Below are positions 17,820 through 25,084 of a stretch of DNA of 64,000 nucleotides, one piece after another (positions within the stretch are counted from its first letter, which is position 1; every line of letters begins with the position of its first letter). This DNA comes from Schlesneria paludicola DSM 18645 (GTDB taxonomy: Bacteria; Planctomycetota; Planctomycetia; Planctomycetales; Planctomycetaceae). The translations under genes and the position numbers were made by a program. The notes under the pieces are model-generated. The model saw only the letters and a list, made by a program, of their open reading frames with translations. It was not told the origin of the DNA and searched no databases. The DNA lies in assembly GCF_000255655.1 (NCBI RefSeq), contig NZ_JH636434.1, positions 2,611,625 through 2,675,624 of the forward strand. Direction: 5' to 3'.

Positions 17820-18341
17820 ATGCGAAATCTACCGAAAGCATTCATCGTCATCTCAGGTGCCTTGCTGATATTTGCCTGCGGATGGTTAACACCTAGGTTT
17901 GAATTTGTCCGCGCCCTAATGGCAACAGTCTTGTTTGGTTTGCCATTTGTCGTTGCATGTGTCACGCTTTCTAGAAATAAGCCAATCAAGTGGCACGAAT
18001 ACATATGCTTCGCTGGGGCCACCTTAGTTATTCAAGGCCTCATGATTGCTCTTGTTTGTAACTGGTTCAATTTAGGCTTAGACAAGAAAATACAATTTGA
18101 ACGCAACTTCAACGTCTTTCGGGCCCGACTCAAGGAGAACCCAGAATACGGTAAGATCGAAAGTTATTATGAACCTCGCAAAGGAGGGCACGTAACCTTA
18201 AAGGGAGAAGTCAAAGATAAAGAATCATTCGATCGCCTCACGCTGCTACTGCAAGGCTTCCTGTTGTGCCAAGATGTAGGCATCGGCTATGGCGATCTTG
18301 TTGAGTACCCAGGTAAGCCAAAACGTGATAACAAGCTTTAG
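17820..18341 (+). CDS. Membrane protein with C-terminal soluble domain, unrelated to array family
   Basis: 173 aa from ATG 17820, with GAAGGA at 9 bases. Three hydrophobic stretches at about residues 7-24, 30-48 and 60-80, then a polar domain of about 90 residues (YEPRKGGHVTLKGEVKDKES ending FLLCQDVGIGYGDLVEY) whose strand-helix-strand look is reminiscent of a BON-like or heavy-metal-type fold; that is only a visual impression. It is noticeably AT-richer than genes outside the island, with many A/T third positions. It lies between array genes and a prophage remnant, suggesting it arrived as cargo. Confidence 0.65.
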   Translation: MRNLPKAFIVISGALLIFACGWLTPRFEFVRALMATVLFGLPFVVACVTLSRNKPIKWHEYICFAGATLVIQGLMIALVCNWFNLGLDKKIQFERNFNVFRARLKENPEYGKIESYYEPRKGGHVTLKGEVKDKESFDRLTLLLQGFLLCQDVGIGYGDLVEYPGKPKRDNKL

Positions 18342-18384
18342 GTCTAGGAGAATTGTAACGAGTGCCCCTCGGGCGATGATCACG

Positions 18385-18416
18385 AAAAAAGGCCCGCAGA
18401 CTCACGCCCACGGGCC
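18385..18416 (-). terminator. Rho-independent terminator for the phage cassette
   Basis: On the minus strand GGCCCG ... CGGGCC (pairing 18391-18396 with 18411-18416) is followed by six T. It lies about 90 bases past the last gene of the cassette. Confidence 0.7.
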
Positions 18417-18502
18417 TCAAAACCGCCAGCCAGCTACGCAGCAGCAATCCGCGATTCAGCATCGTCGATAGCCCTGCGGACAACGTCCATCAGCGGAAAC
18501 GC

Positions 18503-18715
18503 TCACTCCTGCAACTTGACGATCACACGCATGAGGAGCAGCTTGAGCGCCTGAATGTCTTCCGGCTTCGTGGCTTGCTCGTCGAGAGCCCGCACACAAT
18601 CAAAGGTCCGTGAAAGCTCCTGGCACGATGCCAGCAGCCCCGCATGGGTTTCACGGAAGGCTGCCAGTGCCAGGGCGTTTATGTCGACGGGCGTTTGTTC
18701 GGTCGGTTCGTTCAT
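18503..18715 (-). CDS. Small phage-cassette protein
   Basis: 70 aa from ATG 18715, only 4 bases after the prohead protease stop, with GGAG at 9 bases inside the protease gene end. Mostly helical and acidic: MNEPTEQTPVDINALALAAF followed by a heptad-like region and a C-terminal LKLLLMRVIVKLQE. Position immediately after a prohead protease is where scaffold or capsid genes sit in tailed phages, but this is too short for either. Function unknown; the translational coupling supports that it is real. Confidence 0.6.
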   Translation of the reverse strand: MNEPTEQTPVDINALALAAFRETHAGLLASCQELSRTFDCVRALDEQATKPEDIQALKLLLMRVIVKLQE

Positions 18716-18719
18716 GCGT

Positions 18720-19478
18720 TCAGGCTCCAAGTCCAAGATATTTGAGTCGTTTCGCGATGTCATCGCGTTGTCGCTGCCGTTCGAGTTCTGCATCCCGTTC
18801 CCCGTTCGCTCCCTCTTCCAAATTCAGTTGCCGAAGCCTCGTTGCGACCGCCTGACGTTGACGCTCAAGATCTCGGCTTAAGATCGTTCCGTCGCTGTTT
18901 CGAATGCCGGTCGTTGTCGACACGTAAGCCGATTTTTCGACCGGGCTGACATCAATGAGACGCTGCAAGTCGACGAGCATGCGGACTTGTTTGTCGCCTT
19001 CGGTTTGCCAGACAGCCCCGCGCGGGCCGGTCAGGAATTGGAAGCTTGATCCACGAACCTGACCAGACTCGATTTTGTGAACGAGGTCTGAAGGGTTTGT
19101 GACGTTCGGAATGTCGGCCTCGTAAAAGAGCCCCACGTCGTCCGCTTTGATGCGACACGTGCCCGCTTTAGTTGAGCCGATCTCATATTCAGCCTTGTGG
19201 TTAAACCGACACACCACATTGTGCTTCTCGCGGATGGCTCGATCGAATGCTGTCGGAGCAATCCGCTCGACGCATTTGTCAAACAAAAAATATTCACTGC
19301 CAGGATCGCGCGGCTGATACCATTTGGCAGCATAACCACAGATTACCCGCTTGCCGCCTGAACGTGTCTCGACGCGAATATCATCGCGACCAAAAACACT
19401 CGTGCGGCGCTCGATATCAAATTTCAAATTGTCTCCGCTCAAAGACAGGCCGGTCGACAGACCGGCCTGTGAACTCAC
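18720..19478 (-). CDS. HK97-family prohead protease
   Basis: 252 aa from GTG 19478 (GAGG upstream). The family core is visible at residues about 45-160: KRVICGYAAKWYQ, FDKCVERIAPTAFDRAIRE, VVCRFNHKAEYEIGST (catalytic-type His in the FNH motif), GLFYEADIPN and VRGSSFQFL with the conserved serine region. These serine proteases cut the scaffold and capsid N-termini during tailed-phage head maturation. The last 45 residues are a charged helical tail (RDLERQRQAVATRLRQL). A perfect 11-bp inverted repeat covers codons 3-11. The gene appears intact although its phage neighbours are missing. Confidence 0.85.
   Translation of the reverse strand: MSSQAGLSTGLSLSGDNLKFDIERRTSVFGRDDIRVETRSGGKRVICGYAAKWYQPRDPGSEYFLFDKCVERIAPTAFDRAIREKHNVVCRFNHKAEYEIGSTKAGTCRIKADDVGLFYEADIPNVTNPSDLVHKIESGQVRGSSFQFLTGPRGAVWQTEGDKQVRMLVDLQRLIDVSPVEKSAYVSTTTGIRNSDGTILSRDLERQRQAVATRLRQLNLEEGANGERDAELERQRQRDDIAKRLKYLGLGA
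19445..19470. repeat. Perfect inverted repeat at the protease start
   Basis: ACAGGCCGGTC (19445-19455) and GACCGGCCTGT (19460-19470) with a 4-base loop, beginning 8 bases inside the protease gene. A hairpin here could limit ribosome entry at the GTG start or act as an operator. Confidence 0.6.
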
Positions 19479-19483
19479 GATGT

Positions 19484-19678
19484 TCAGATCCTCGACCTGG
19501 CTCGCAATGCGACCGCCAGCGAATCCCGCGTCTCTCGCAATTCGAGCTCCAACAATTTCAGCTCGACTTGTGAACCGGAATCACGTCTTTCCTGCAAGCC
19601 AGAAATCAACGCTTCGAGGCGTTCGACTTCGGCCTGTTGAAGCTTGCTGTCGTCGAGGACGACAGCGCTCGTTTTCAA
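19484..19678 (-). CDS. Coiled-coil phage fragment, probably 5'-truncated
   Basis: 64 residues from a TTG at 19678. Heptad-like helix throughout (DSKLQQAEVERLEALISGLQ then LKLLELELRETRDSL). The coding-like sequence continues a few residues above the TTG (CATENL) without a convincing start, so the 5' end may be lost. Its stop is 5 bases before the protease GTG, typical of phage operons. Function unknown. Confidence 0.45.
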   Translation of the reverse strand: MKTSAVVLDDSKLQQAEVERLEALISGLQERRDSGSQVELKLLELELRETRDSLAVALRARSRI

Positions 19679-19782
19679 ATTCTCGGTTGCACAGTGACCG
19701 TTCGAACGATGAGACCGTCATGCGTTAAGCTTGTTTCTGTTTCACGTCAATTGGTTATCGCTTTGCTTTCAGTAGAATCTGA

Positions 19783-20046
19783 CTAATCGATTCCAGTGAG
19801 CCTATTTTCATCGCAAAACGCAACCTCAAAGAAATGGAGCTTAAAGTTCGCGATATGGATGTGACGTATCCCGTCAAGGAACAAATGCTGTTTTGCAATT
19901 GCTCGGGATTTGGCTTCGATAGTACAAACGTTATGATTCGGTGGGTTCAGATTCCCTACTGGTCGATCGTCCTGCCGCTGACACTGTTCTCCGCTTGGCT
20001 TCTGCTCAGCAAACTGCGACCGCGTGCAGCCAAAGTATTAACATGA
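19783..20046 (+). pseudogene. Array paralogue 4, N-terminal half missing
   Basis: The frame opens after a stop at 19780 and ends at 20046; the first ATG is 19834. Only the second half of the family is left: a short middle with CSGFGFDST and the membrane segment IPYWSIVLPLTLFSAWLLLS. The first membrane segment is absent. The deletion abuts the prophage remnant. Its stop overlaps the next array gene's ATG as ATGA, the normal coupling in this array, so expression of the downstream gene may once have depended on it. Confidence 0.65.
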
Positions 20047-20570
20047 CCTACTTCAAGCCGTGGCGACGGAAGTTTGGGGTTCTCACGCTGTTGATGGCGT
20101 GCGCATTCATGGTGGCGTGGGTGCGAAGCAGCGCTGTTCATGACCAGGCGACCTGCTGGCATAGACCATCTTCACACCATGTCGTCACGTCGGCAGACGG
20201 ATGCTTTTGTTGGATTCACACAAAAGACACATCATTTCCAAAAGCTTTATTTAGACAACGGTTTTCTTGGACAGCGCATGAAAAACGAGGTTTTGTACCG
20301 AACAGACTGGTGCCGTTACAAATCGTCAAGCGAGAATTACGATGGCCGAGTGCTGGCGTTTATATTGGAACGGGGAATTTAGAAACACGGATGGGGCATT
20401 CAACAAATATCAACGCGATGAAACTTCCCTACTGGTCGATCGTCCTGCCTCTGACACTGGTCTCCGCATGGCTGCTACTAGGCACGACGCCACCCAGCAG
20501 AAGGCCAAGTAAGTCCGGTATTCCGACCTGCCAGGAAGGAACCCAACCGTCTAGAACTCGCGGCTTGTGA
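20043..20570 (+). CDS. Array paralogue 5
   Basis: 175 aa from ATG 20043, overlapping the previous stop by ATGA. MTYFKPWRRKFGVL belongs to the 'YFKP' N-terminal subtype, followed by LLMACAFMVAWVRS. The middle contains SADGCFCWIH and a W.SAGVYIGTGN stretch; the C-terminal segment is LPYWSIVLPLTLVSAWLLLG. After it comes an unusual 30-residue Ser/Pro/Thr-rich tail not seen in the relatives, produced because the usual stop is absent. Its 3' end overlaps a minus-strand small gene by about 20 bases. Confidence 0.7.
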   Translation: MTYFKPWRRKFGVLTLLMACAFMVAWVRSSAVHDQATCWHRPSSHHVVTSADGCFCWIHTKDTSFPKALFRQRFSWTAHEKRGFVPNRLVPLQIVKRELRWPSAGVYIGTGNLETRMGHSTNINAMKLPYWSIVLPLTLVSAWLLLGTTPPSRRPSKSGIPTCQEGTQPSRTRGL

Positions 20571-20772
20571 CCGCTTGAGAGTACAACGGGACGATTTGCG
20601 GTTTGTCGCGTAGCTCCTCGTTTCTTCGCAGCTCATCGGTCTCTTTTTTGAGTTGTTCGACCGTTGCCTTTAGTCCAGAGAGTTCGACAAACGTCGTGGC
20701 CGCCAGCACGGAATTCGCGAGCGTGACAACGACCAATAGCATGACCCATCGAGAGTTCTTGTCAGATGCCAT
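20551..20772 (-). CDS. Small membrane-anchored coiled-coil protein
   Basis: 73 aa; a G-rich ribosome site (GGGGG) precedes ATG 20772. One membrane segment (WVMLLVVVTLANSVLAATTF) followed by a charged heptad region (LKATVEQLKKETDELRRNEE). It is antisense to and converges on the end of array gene 5. Small anchors like this occur in phages (spanin- or Rz-like shape), but no motif proves it. The only intact minus-strand gene in the array besides the phage cassette. Confidence 0.45.
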   Translation of the reverse strand: MASDKNSRWVMLLVVVTLANSVLAATTFVELSGLKATVEQLKKETDELRRNEELRDKPQIVPLYSQAVTSREF

Positions 20773-20900
20773 TCTGTTTTCCCCCAGTGAGTTTCGACGT
20801 CTGGCCCAACTCAGGACATCTTACCTCAAGGGACGCACCCCTTCGACCTCATTTTCAGAACGTCGATCGATAACTCAGAACTCACCTTGAACAACTCCCT

Positions 20901-20965
20901 TGTCCCCCTCGCTTCGGCCTGCCAGACTACAGACAAACCGTCACAAATCGCCCGTGAGCAAAATT
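20901..20965 (+). repeat. Array leader repeat, copy C
   Basis: Shares the core GCCTGCCAGACTACAGACAA followed by ACCGTCAC with copies A and B, but diverges close to the ATG (GAGCAAAATTATG in place of GAGCCAGATCATG). Confidence 0.7.
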
Positions 20966-21445
20966 ATGCGAGAGTTCAGGGGTTGGAAACAGAAGCTTGG
21001 CCTCGTCACGCTGTTGATGGCGTGCGTGTTTACTGCGGGATGGGTCAGAAGCGCAGGAAAAGTTGAGATCATCATTTTCAACAGCGCGTGGCCGGGGCAC
21101 GCAATTCTTTCCGGCTGTGGTCGATTTCGATTTCTGAAACTGGGCAACCATTCGATTGAGTTTCGTGGATCACCCCCTGATACAAAGGTCATCCTCACTT
21201 TTTTCGATTGGTTGCCAGTATTTACTGAAGGCCCTCTAGCAGTCGAACGATTTAAAGGCGACCTCTTCGAGGCATTCGATAAATCTGCAGGGGAATCAGT
21301 TCCGATGCTGTTGCTCCCCTACTGGTCGATTGTCCTCCCTCTCACTGCTCTTTCAGCATGGCTGCTTCTCAGCAAGCCACGAGCGAGAACGCCAGTTCCA
21401 GAAAACCGGCCCGCCTGTGTTTGTGCGGCAATGCCGCACAAATAA
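20966..21445 (+). CDS. Array paralogue 6
   Basis: 159 aa from ATG 20966, preceded by leader copy C. MREFRGWKQKLGLVTLL lacks one Phe compared with its MREFFRGW relatives. Middle domain about 90 residues with SGCGRFRFLKL in the position of the family 'DGxLxW' motif and TFFDWLPVF later. C-terminal segment LPYWSIVLPLTALSAWLLLS, then a tail that runs into a palindrome coding for ACVCAAMPHK. Predicted N-in/C-in with a periplasmic middle. Function unknown. Confidence 0.72.
   Translation: MREFRGWKQKLGLVTLLMACVFTAGWVRSAGKVEIIIFNSAWPGHAILSGCGRFRFLKLGNHSIEFRGSPPDTKVILTFFDWLPVFTEGPLAVERFKGDLFEAFDKSAGESVPMLLLPYWSIVLPLTALSAWLLLSKPRARTPVPENRPACVCAAMPHK
21421..21441. repeat. Palindrome at the 3' end of array gene 6
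   Basis: TTGTGCGGCA-A-TGCCGCACAA is a perfect 10-bp inverted repeat ending just before the stop codon. It parallels the palindrome after array gene 1 (16400-16419) in place and in its TTGT/ACAA ends, though the inner bases differ. Confidence 0.7.
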
Positions 21446-21488
21446 TCGTCCCATCGAACGAGCGATTGACCCGCATTCTTGCCAGATG

Positions 21489-21606
21489 TGCCGACAACAA
21501 CGAGACCCGCGTTCAAGTGTGGTCCGCAGTCGTCGACACTTGCTCCCCACTCTGCGGGCTGCCAGACTACAGACAAACCGTCACGTCGTCTTCGGCGAGC
21601 CAGATC
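21489..21606 (+). repeat. Composite array leader: unit of 16461 plus leader copy B
   Basis: 21489-21536 repeats the unit at 16461-16510, and 21537-21606 is leader copy B, nearly identical to 17231-17300. Together they show that intergenic DNA is copied along with the genes. Confidence 0.75.
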
Positions 21607-22062
21607 ATGCGAGAGTTCTTCAGGGGTTGCAAACGCAAGCTTGGTGTTGCGACGTTGCTTATAGCGTGCGTGTTTGTGGCCGGGTGGGTGCGGAGCTTTA
21701 GGATCAACGATGGTCTTATGGCTGTTTTTCGCGAGGGCTCTTCGGAATCCGTAATTTCGTTTCAAGGCCGCCTATACTGGCAGACCGTGCAAGCGGATGT
21801 GGAATATTTGCTCGCAAAGGCTAAAGGCAGGAGGTTCACGTGGGTAAGTACGCACGTATCTGAGCCAGAGAAGGGATTGGAATTTTTGCCTCCAGTGATT
21901 TGGAGCTCGTTCGGGTTTTCTAAGCGAGAACTATCAACTCCAGGCCTCAGAATGGTGATGTTTTCAGGCCCCTACTGGTCGATCGTCATCCCACTAACTG
22001 GTTTGTCGGCCTGGCTCTTGATCAGCAAGCCACGACCGACAACAGCGAAGGCACCAGTATGA
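21607..22062 (+). CDS. Array paralogue 7
   Basis: 151 aa from ATG 21607, directly after leader copy B. MREFFRGCKRKLGVATLL, first membrane segment ending VAGWVRS, middle with ISFQGRLYWQTV, and GPYWSIVIPLTGLSAWLLIS at the end, tail KPRPTTAKAPV. The same tail sequence ends array gene 8, so the 3' portions of genes 7 and 8 look freshly duplicated or converted. First gene of a run of coupled genes: its stop overlaps the next start as ATGA. Confidence 0.75.
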   Translation: MREFFRGCKRKLGVATLLIACVFVAGWVRSFRINDGLMAVFREGSSESVISFQGRLYWQTVQADVEYLLAKAKGRRFTWVSTHVSEPEKGLEFLPPVIWSSFGFSKRELSTPGLRMVMFSGPYWSIVIPLTGLSAWLLISKPRPTTAKAPV

Positions 22063-22526
22063 GCTATTTCAAACCGCTACGCCGCAAGCTTGGTGTCGTT
22101 GCGCTGCTGGTAGCTTGTGTATTTGCGGTTGGATGGGCGAGGAGCCTAAAACGGGACGAGGTCCTTAACCTTAATGCGCATCGCTCGAACTTTGCAATTA
22201 GATCGTTTGATGGAAGAATTCAGTTCCGTCGCTTTGGCCCAAATGACGCCCGAGAATTCGTGTCGTGGAACTCAATGCCGCCTCCTAAAGAGAGGTGGAT
22301 GCTTGCAGAATACATCGTCGACGACTGGCGACATTTCAATCTGACATGGAGAAACGACTTCTTTAGCAGCTTTCACATTGGCACTGGCACCCACAAACGG
22401 ATGTCAAGTCGCCACCTAGATCTGTGCACTCTTCCGTATTGGTCGATCGTCATCCCCCTGACCCTACTTTCCGCCTGGCTCCTGCTCAGCAAGCCACGAC
22501 CGACAACAGCGAAGGCACCGGTATGA
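22059..22526 (+). CDS. Array paralogue 8
   Basis: 155 aa from ATG 22059, overlapping gene 7 by ATGA. MSYFKPLRRKLGVVALL start, motif RSFDGRIQFRRFG, W.FNLTWRNDFFSSFHIGTG before the C-terminal LPYWSIVIPLTLLSAWLLLS, and the tail KPRPTTAKAPV shared with gene 7. The nucleotide sequence across both membrane segments is close to that of genes 7 and 9, but the middle is unrelated by eye. Translation probably depends on reinitiation after gene 7. Confidence 0.75.
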   Translation: MSYFKPLRRKLGVVALLVACVFAVGWARSLKRDEVLNLNAHRSNFAIRSFDGRIQFRRFGPNDAREFVSWNSMPPPKERWMLAEYIVDDWRHFNLTWRNDFFSSFHIGTGTHKRMSSRHLDLCTLPYWSIVIPLTLLSAWLLLSKPRPTTAKAPV

Positions 22527-22987
22527 GCTATTTCAGGCCGCTACGTCGCAAGCTGGGCGTTGTGACCCTGCTCATGGCGTGCGTCTTTGCGGTTGGATGG
22601 GTGAGAAGTTTTACGGATACGGACTCCATCATGCTTTGTGAAACGAATTATATTCCGGCAAGTTGGAACATCCGTGCGGGATGGTTGAGATCGTACCAAG
22701 GACGAATTGAACGAATCGCCAGCTTCGCTGTGGGTAGTCACGGTATCCCTAAAGCTTTCTCGGGAGAATGTCTCTGGCATGTCCCCTACTGGTTGATCGT
22801 CCTCCCGCTCACACTGATTTCGGCATGGCTGTTCTTCAGCAAGCCTGACATGCGGAAACCATCATCAGACCCAAAGAGCCACTACCATGAGCGAATTGAA
22901 ATCGCCTCGACGCGCGCTGGGCGTGATGACGCTGGTGATGGCGTGCTTGTTTGCGGCGGGGTGGATCAGAAGTTCCACGACCGTTGA
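22523..22987 (+). CDS. Array paralogue 9
   Basis: 154 aa from ATG 22523 (ATGA overlap with gene 8). MSYFRPLRRKLGVVTLL, short middle of about 60 residues with YQGRIERIASF, C-terminal VPYWLIVLPLTLISAWLFFS. It then continues about 45 residues beyond the family end into the first 100 bases of gene 10, in another frame. The long overlap suggests that the original stop was lost after duplication. Confidence 0.7.
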   Translation: MSYFRPLRRKLGVVTLLMACVFAVGWVRSFTDTDSIMLCETNYIPASWNIRAGWLRSYQGRIERIASFAVGSHGIPKAFSGECLWHVPYWLIVLPLTLISAWLFFSKPDMRKPSSDPKSHYHERIEIASTRAGRDDAGDGVLVCGGVDQKFHDR

Positions 22988-23351
22988 TTGCCTCTTCCTC
23001 GATTCATCGCTGCTAGGATCACATTGGATCAATTCGAAGAGCGGAGAAATCACGTGGATCCGCGCCAATCAACGAATTATGGGCTGGCCCGTGTTTCAAA
23101 ATTCGCGGACAGGAATCAAGTACTCTGCGGGCGCGAACAACGTACCGATCGGTGACCAATCCGAACCACAATGGTTTCGTCAGATTGCAGGGGAAATGGC
23201 CGTGGCACCAAACCGCTTTGTCAACATGAAAGGACTCGGTATCGCTCACCAAGTGATCGTCCTCCCACTCACGCTGATTTCCGTGTGGCTGTTGTTCAGC
23301 AAGCCTGGCAAGTGGAAATTGTCGGCAGTCGTCGGGATTAAATCGCAATGA
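22887..23351 (+). CDS. Array paralogue 10
   Basis: 154 aa from ATG 22887, inside the end of gene 9. MSELKSPRRALGVMTLV then MACLFAAGWIRS; middle with SKSGEITWIRANQ and GWPVF; the C-terminal segment HQVIVLPLTLISVWLLFS has lost the PYW motif that all other intact members keep. More divergent than the neighbours at both ends, so probably an older copy. Confidence 0.7.
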   Translation: MSELKSPRRALGVMTLVMACLFAAGWIRSSTTVDCLFLDSSLLGSHWINSKSGEITWIRANQRIMGWPVFQNSRTGIKYSAGANNVPIGDQSEPQWFRQIAGEMAVAPNRFVNMKGLGIAHQVIVLPLTLISVWLLFSKPGKWKLSAVVGIKSQ

Positions 23352-23797
23352 CTTACCTCAAACCATGGCGACGAAAAATAGGCGTGGTAGCACTGCTATT
23401 CGCGTGCCTGTTTGCGGCGGCGTGGATGCGGAGCTTAACTCACCATGATATGACTCAAATCGGAACGACATTCGGTGCCGAATCCTGTTGCGAGGTCGTT
23501 GTTCTTTACACAGGTCCGTGGTTGCGTGATGACCAGGGATTTTGGGTCAGCGTGCCGATCACCGAACCGAGAAGGATGCTGCATACAGGTGAACGTTGGA
23601 TTTCTGCAGGTGAGTCATGGCCTAAAGGAAGAAACTGGCCGTTCGAAGTGATCGAGGTTCACAAACCAAGTTCGAGCCAGTCTCCGACGCATTTATGCTA
23701 CAGAATCGGAATGGAGTACTGGGCAATCGTCATTCCGCTGACACTATCCTCCGTGTGGCTCCTGCTCAGCAAACCCAGACGACGAAGTCGTACATGA
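23348..23797 (+). CDS. Array paralogue 11
   Basis: 149 aa from ATG 23348, ATGA overlap with gene 10. MTYLKPWRRKIGVVALL, membrane segment FACLFAAAWMRS, middle with two adjacent Cys (ESCCEVVVLY) and several Trp, C-terminal EYWAIVIPLTLSSVWLLLS, basic tail. Its stop overlaps another ATG (23794) as ATGA. Same predicted topology; function unknown. Confidence 0.72.
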   Translation: MTYLKPWRRKIGVVALLFACLFAAAWMRSLTHHDMTQIGTTFGAESCCEVVVLYTGPWLRDDQGFWVSVPITEPRRMLHTGERWISAGESWPKGRNWPFEVIEVHKPSSSQSPTHLCYRIGMEYWAIVIPLTLSSVWLLLSKPRRRSRT

Positions 23798-23874
23798 ACA
23801 CCAATGGCCCAATCGCAATAAGCGACTTCAAGTCTTGGCGACGAACGTTGGGAGTTGTGGTGAAAGCGGTGTAG
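23794..23874 (+). pseudogene. Array paralogue 12, N-terminal stub
   Basis: A 26-codon frame beginning at ATG 23794 (ATGA overlap) with FKSWRRTLGVVVKAV, recognisable as the cytoplasmic N-terminus of the family, then a stop where the first membrane segment should begin. The rest of the gene is gone; unrelated small genes follow. It marks the end of the coupled run 21607-23874. Confidence 0.6.
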
Positions 23875-23992
23875 TTTTTTGTGCCGACTTGCTGCAGGCA
23901 CGAATTGACACTCACAATGATGCCGCCGAATGAAATGGGCGGTTGAGGCGAAGAGCGTGCAATTGCGAACACCTCAGAATGCGGGAGATCTC

Positions 23993-24337
23993 ATGAAGAA
24001 ACGTCCTGGCTTTTGCGGCTTGCTTGCGTTTGGAATGATTCTGTGCGTAATTGGCGTTGTCATTGGAGTCATCGTCTGCTGCGTCGGATTGAGTTCGTTT
24101 CAGTCCAATCGCGAAATCGCAGTCGTCAACTTTGTCATCGGGGGATCACTCATCGCGCAATCTCTGGTATCACTCGGTGTTCTGAATGCTCTGATTTGGA
24201 TTGTCGACCGACTGTTAGAGCCGCAAGTCGACTCCAGCGAGCGCAGCGAGTCCGAGTCGACTCTACTTGAGCTCCCCCAATTCGAAGAACGCGATGGAAT
24301 CCCGAACAAGCCCGTGTTGAAACGGCGTCGATTCTGA
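23993..24337 (+). CDS. Small membrane protein, not of the array family
   Basis: 114 aa from ATG 23993, chosen because GGGAG sits 9 bases upstream. Two hydrophobic segments (about residues 8-32 and 45-68), the first Gly/Val/Cys rich (GMILCVIGVVIGVIVCC). The cytosolic tail has an acidic-serine run SSERSESESTLLELPQFEER and a basic end KRRRF. Unknown function; AT-leaning composition like the rest of the island. Confidence 0.6.
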   Translation: MKKRPGFCGLLAFGMILCVIGVVIGVIVCCVGLSSFQSNREIAVVNFVIGGSLIAQSLVSLGVLNALIWIVDRLLEPQVDSSERSESESTLLELPQFEERDGIPNKPVLKRRRF

Positions 24338-24363
24338 CGGCATTTACAAGTTGAGGCGAATAC

Positions 24364-24774
24364 GTGATGTGGCCCTTTTCTCTCCAAACAAAACCCAGCC
24401 CTGTTCCGACAATCCGTTGCGGCGACATCGTGATCCATTGGAATGAAGATGAATATTGGGAATTTCGAGCGGATGGAATTCTTTACACGCTCTTCGACAA
24501 CCCGACATTCACGCCTTCACTGCTGATTCAACTGAACGACGTGGCGCAATGGCTGACGGAACTCAACCCTGAAATTGACCGTGAGATTCAACGACACCTC
24601 GACGGTTGGTGTAAATGGAATGGCGAAAAGCACATCGATGGCATCGATGTTTCATGGCTGGCCGAACGAAACGAAATCGACGTGAGCTACGTCGGAAATG
24701 AAGAATGGGGCGATCTCAGCGTGAACATCGTGATCACCGACGGAAAGATCACGGGCACAGATTCGGGTGACTGA
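24364..24774 (+). CDS. Acidic soluble protein, unknown
   Basis: 136 aa from GTG/ATG near 24364. No signal or membrane segment. Alternating strands (IVIHWNEDEYWEFRAD, WLAERNEIDVSYVGNEEW, NIVITDGKITGTDSGD) and a high Asp/Glu/Trp content give it the look of small immunity-type proteins, but I cannot name a family and no toxin gene is next to it. 26 bases after the membrane protein, so probably co-transcribed. Confidence 0.55.
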   Translation: MMWPFSLQTKPSPVPTIRCGDIVIHWNEDEYWEFRADGILYTLFDNPTFTPSLLIQLNDVAQWLTELNPEIDREIQRHLDGWCKWNGEKHIDGIDVSWLAERNEIDVSYVGNEEWGDLSVNIVITDGKITGTDSGD

Positions 24775-25084
24775 TCACAAGTCATCCCTCCGTCATGACT
24801 AAAAAAGAGAGGAAACGCCTGCCCCGGGAAAATGTGCCTGCCGCCCGTCTGAGAGCGGCGATTGCGGTACCGATCTGTAGCGCCTGGGTTGGGGTACCCG
24901 CCGGGACGTACAGGCCCGAGGAGTGAAAGCGGTCGACCGGCATTCATCGCTCCGCATGTCGGCAACGCCCAGGTTCTCGACGAGAAATTCGTTCACGGAG
25001 TTGCATCCACACAACACTAGTAAACATTGCGCCGCGACGGCAAAATACAGACATATCGTCACAAGTCCCCAGGAGCATCAAAAC

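Larger units (their letters stand above)
18356..19700 (-). mobile_element. Prophage remnant: head-maturation cassette
   Basis: Three short genes on the minus strand, tightly spaced, closed by a terminator at 18385-18416: a coiled-coil fragment, an HK97-type prohead protease and a small acidic protein. Terminase, portal, capsid and integrase genes are not present nearby, so the element is a fragment. It interrupts the run of plus-strand array genes, and the array gene on its right (19783-20046) has lost its N-terminal half, as expected if the insertion or its decay removed it. Confidence 0.65.

Noticed and set aside
18434..18490. 18-residue frame (MDVVRRAIDDAESRIAAA) after the phage cassette
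   Set aside because: Too short and without a clear ribosome site; may be a relic.
23881..24300. GAGCGAGCGCAGCGAGTCCGAG-like near-palindrome in the small membrane gene as a regulatory site
   Set aside because: It lies inside the coding tail (Ser/Glu-rich), so codon bias explains it.
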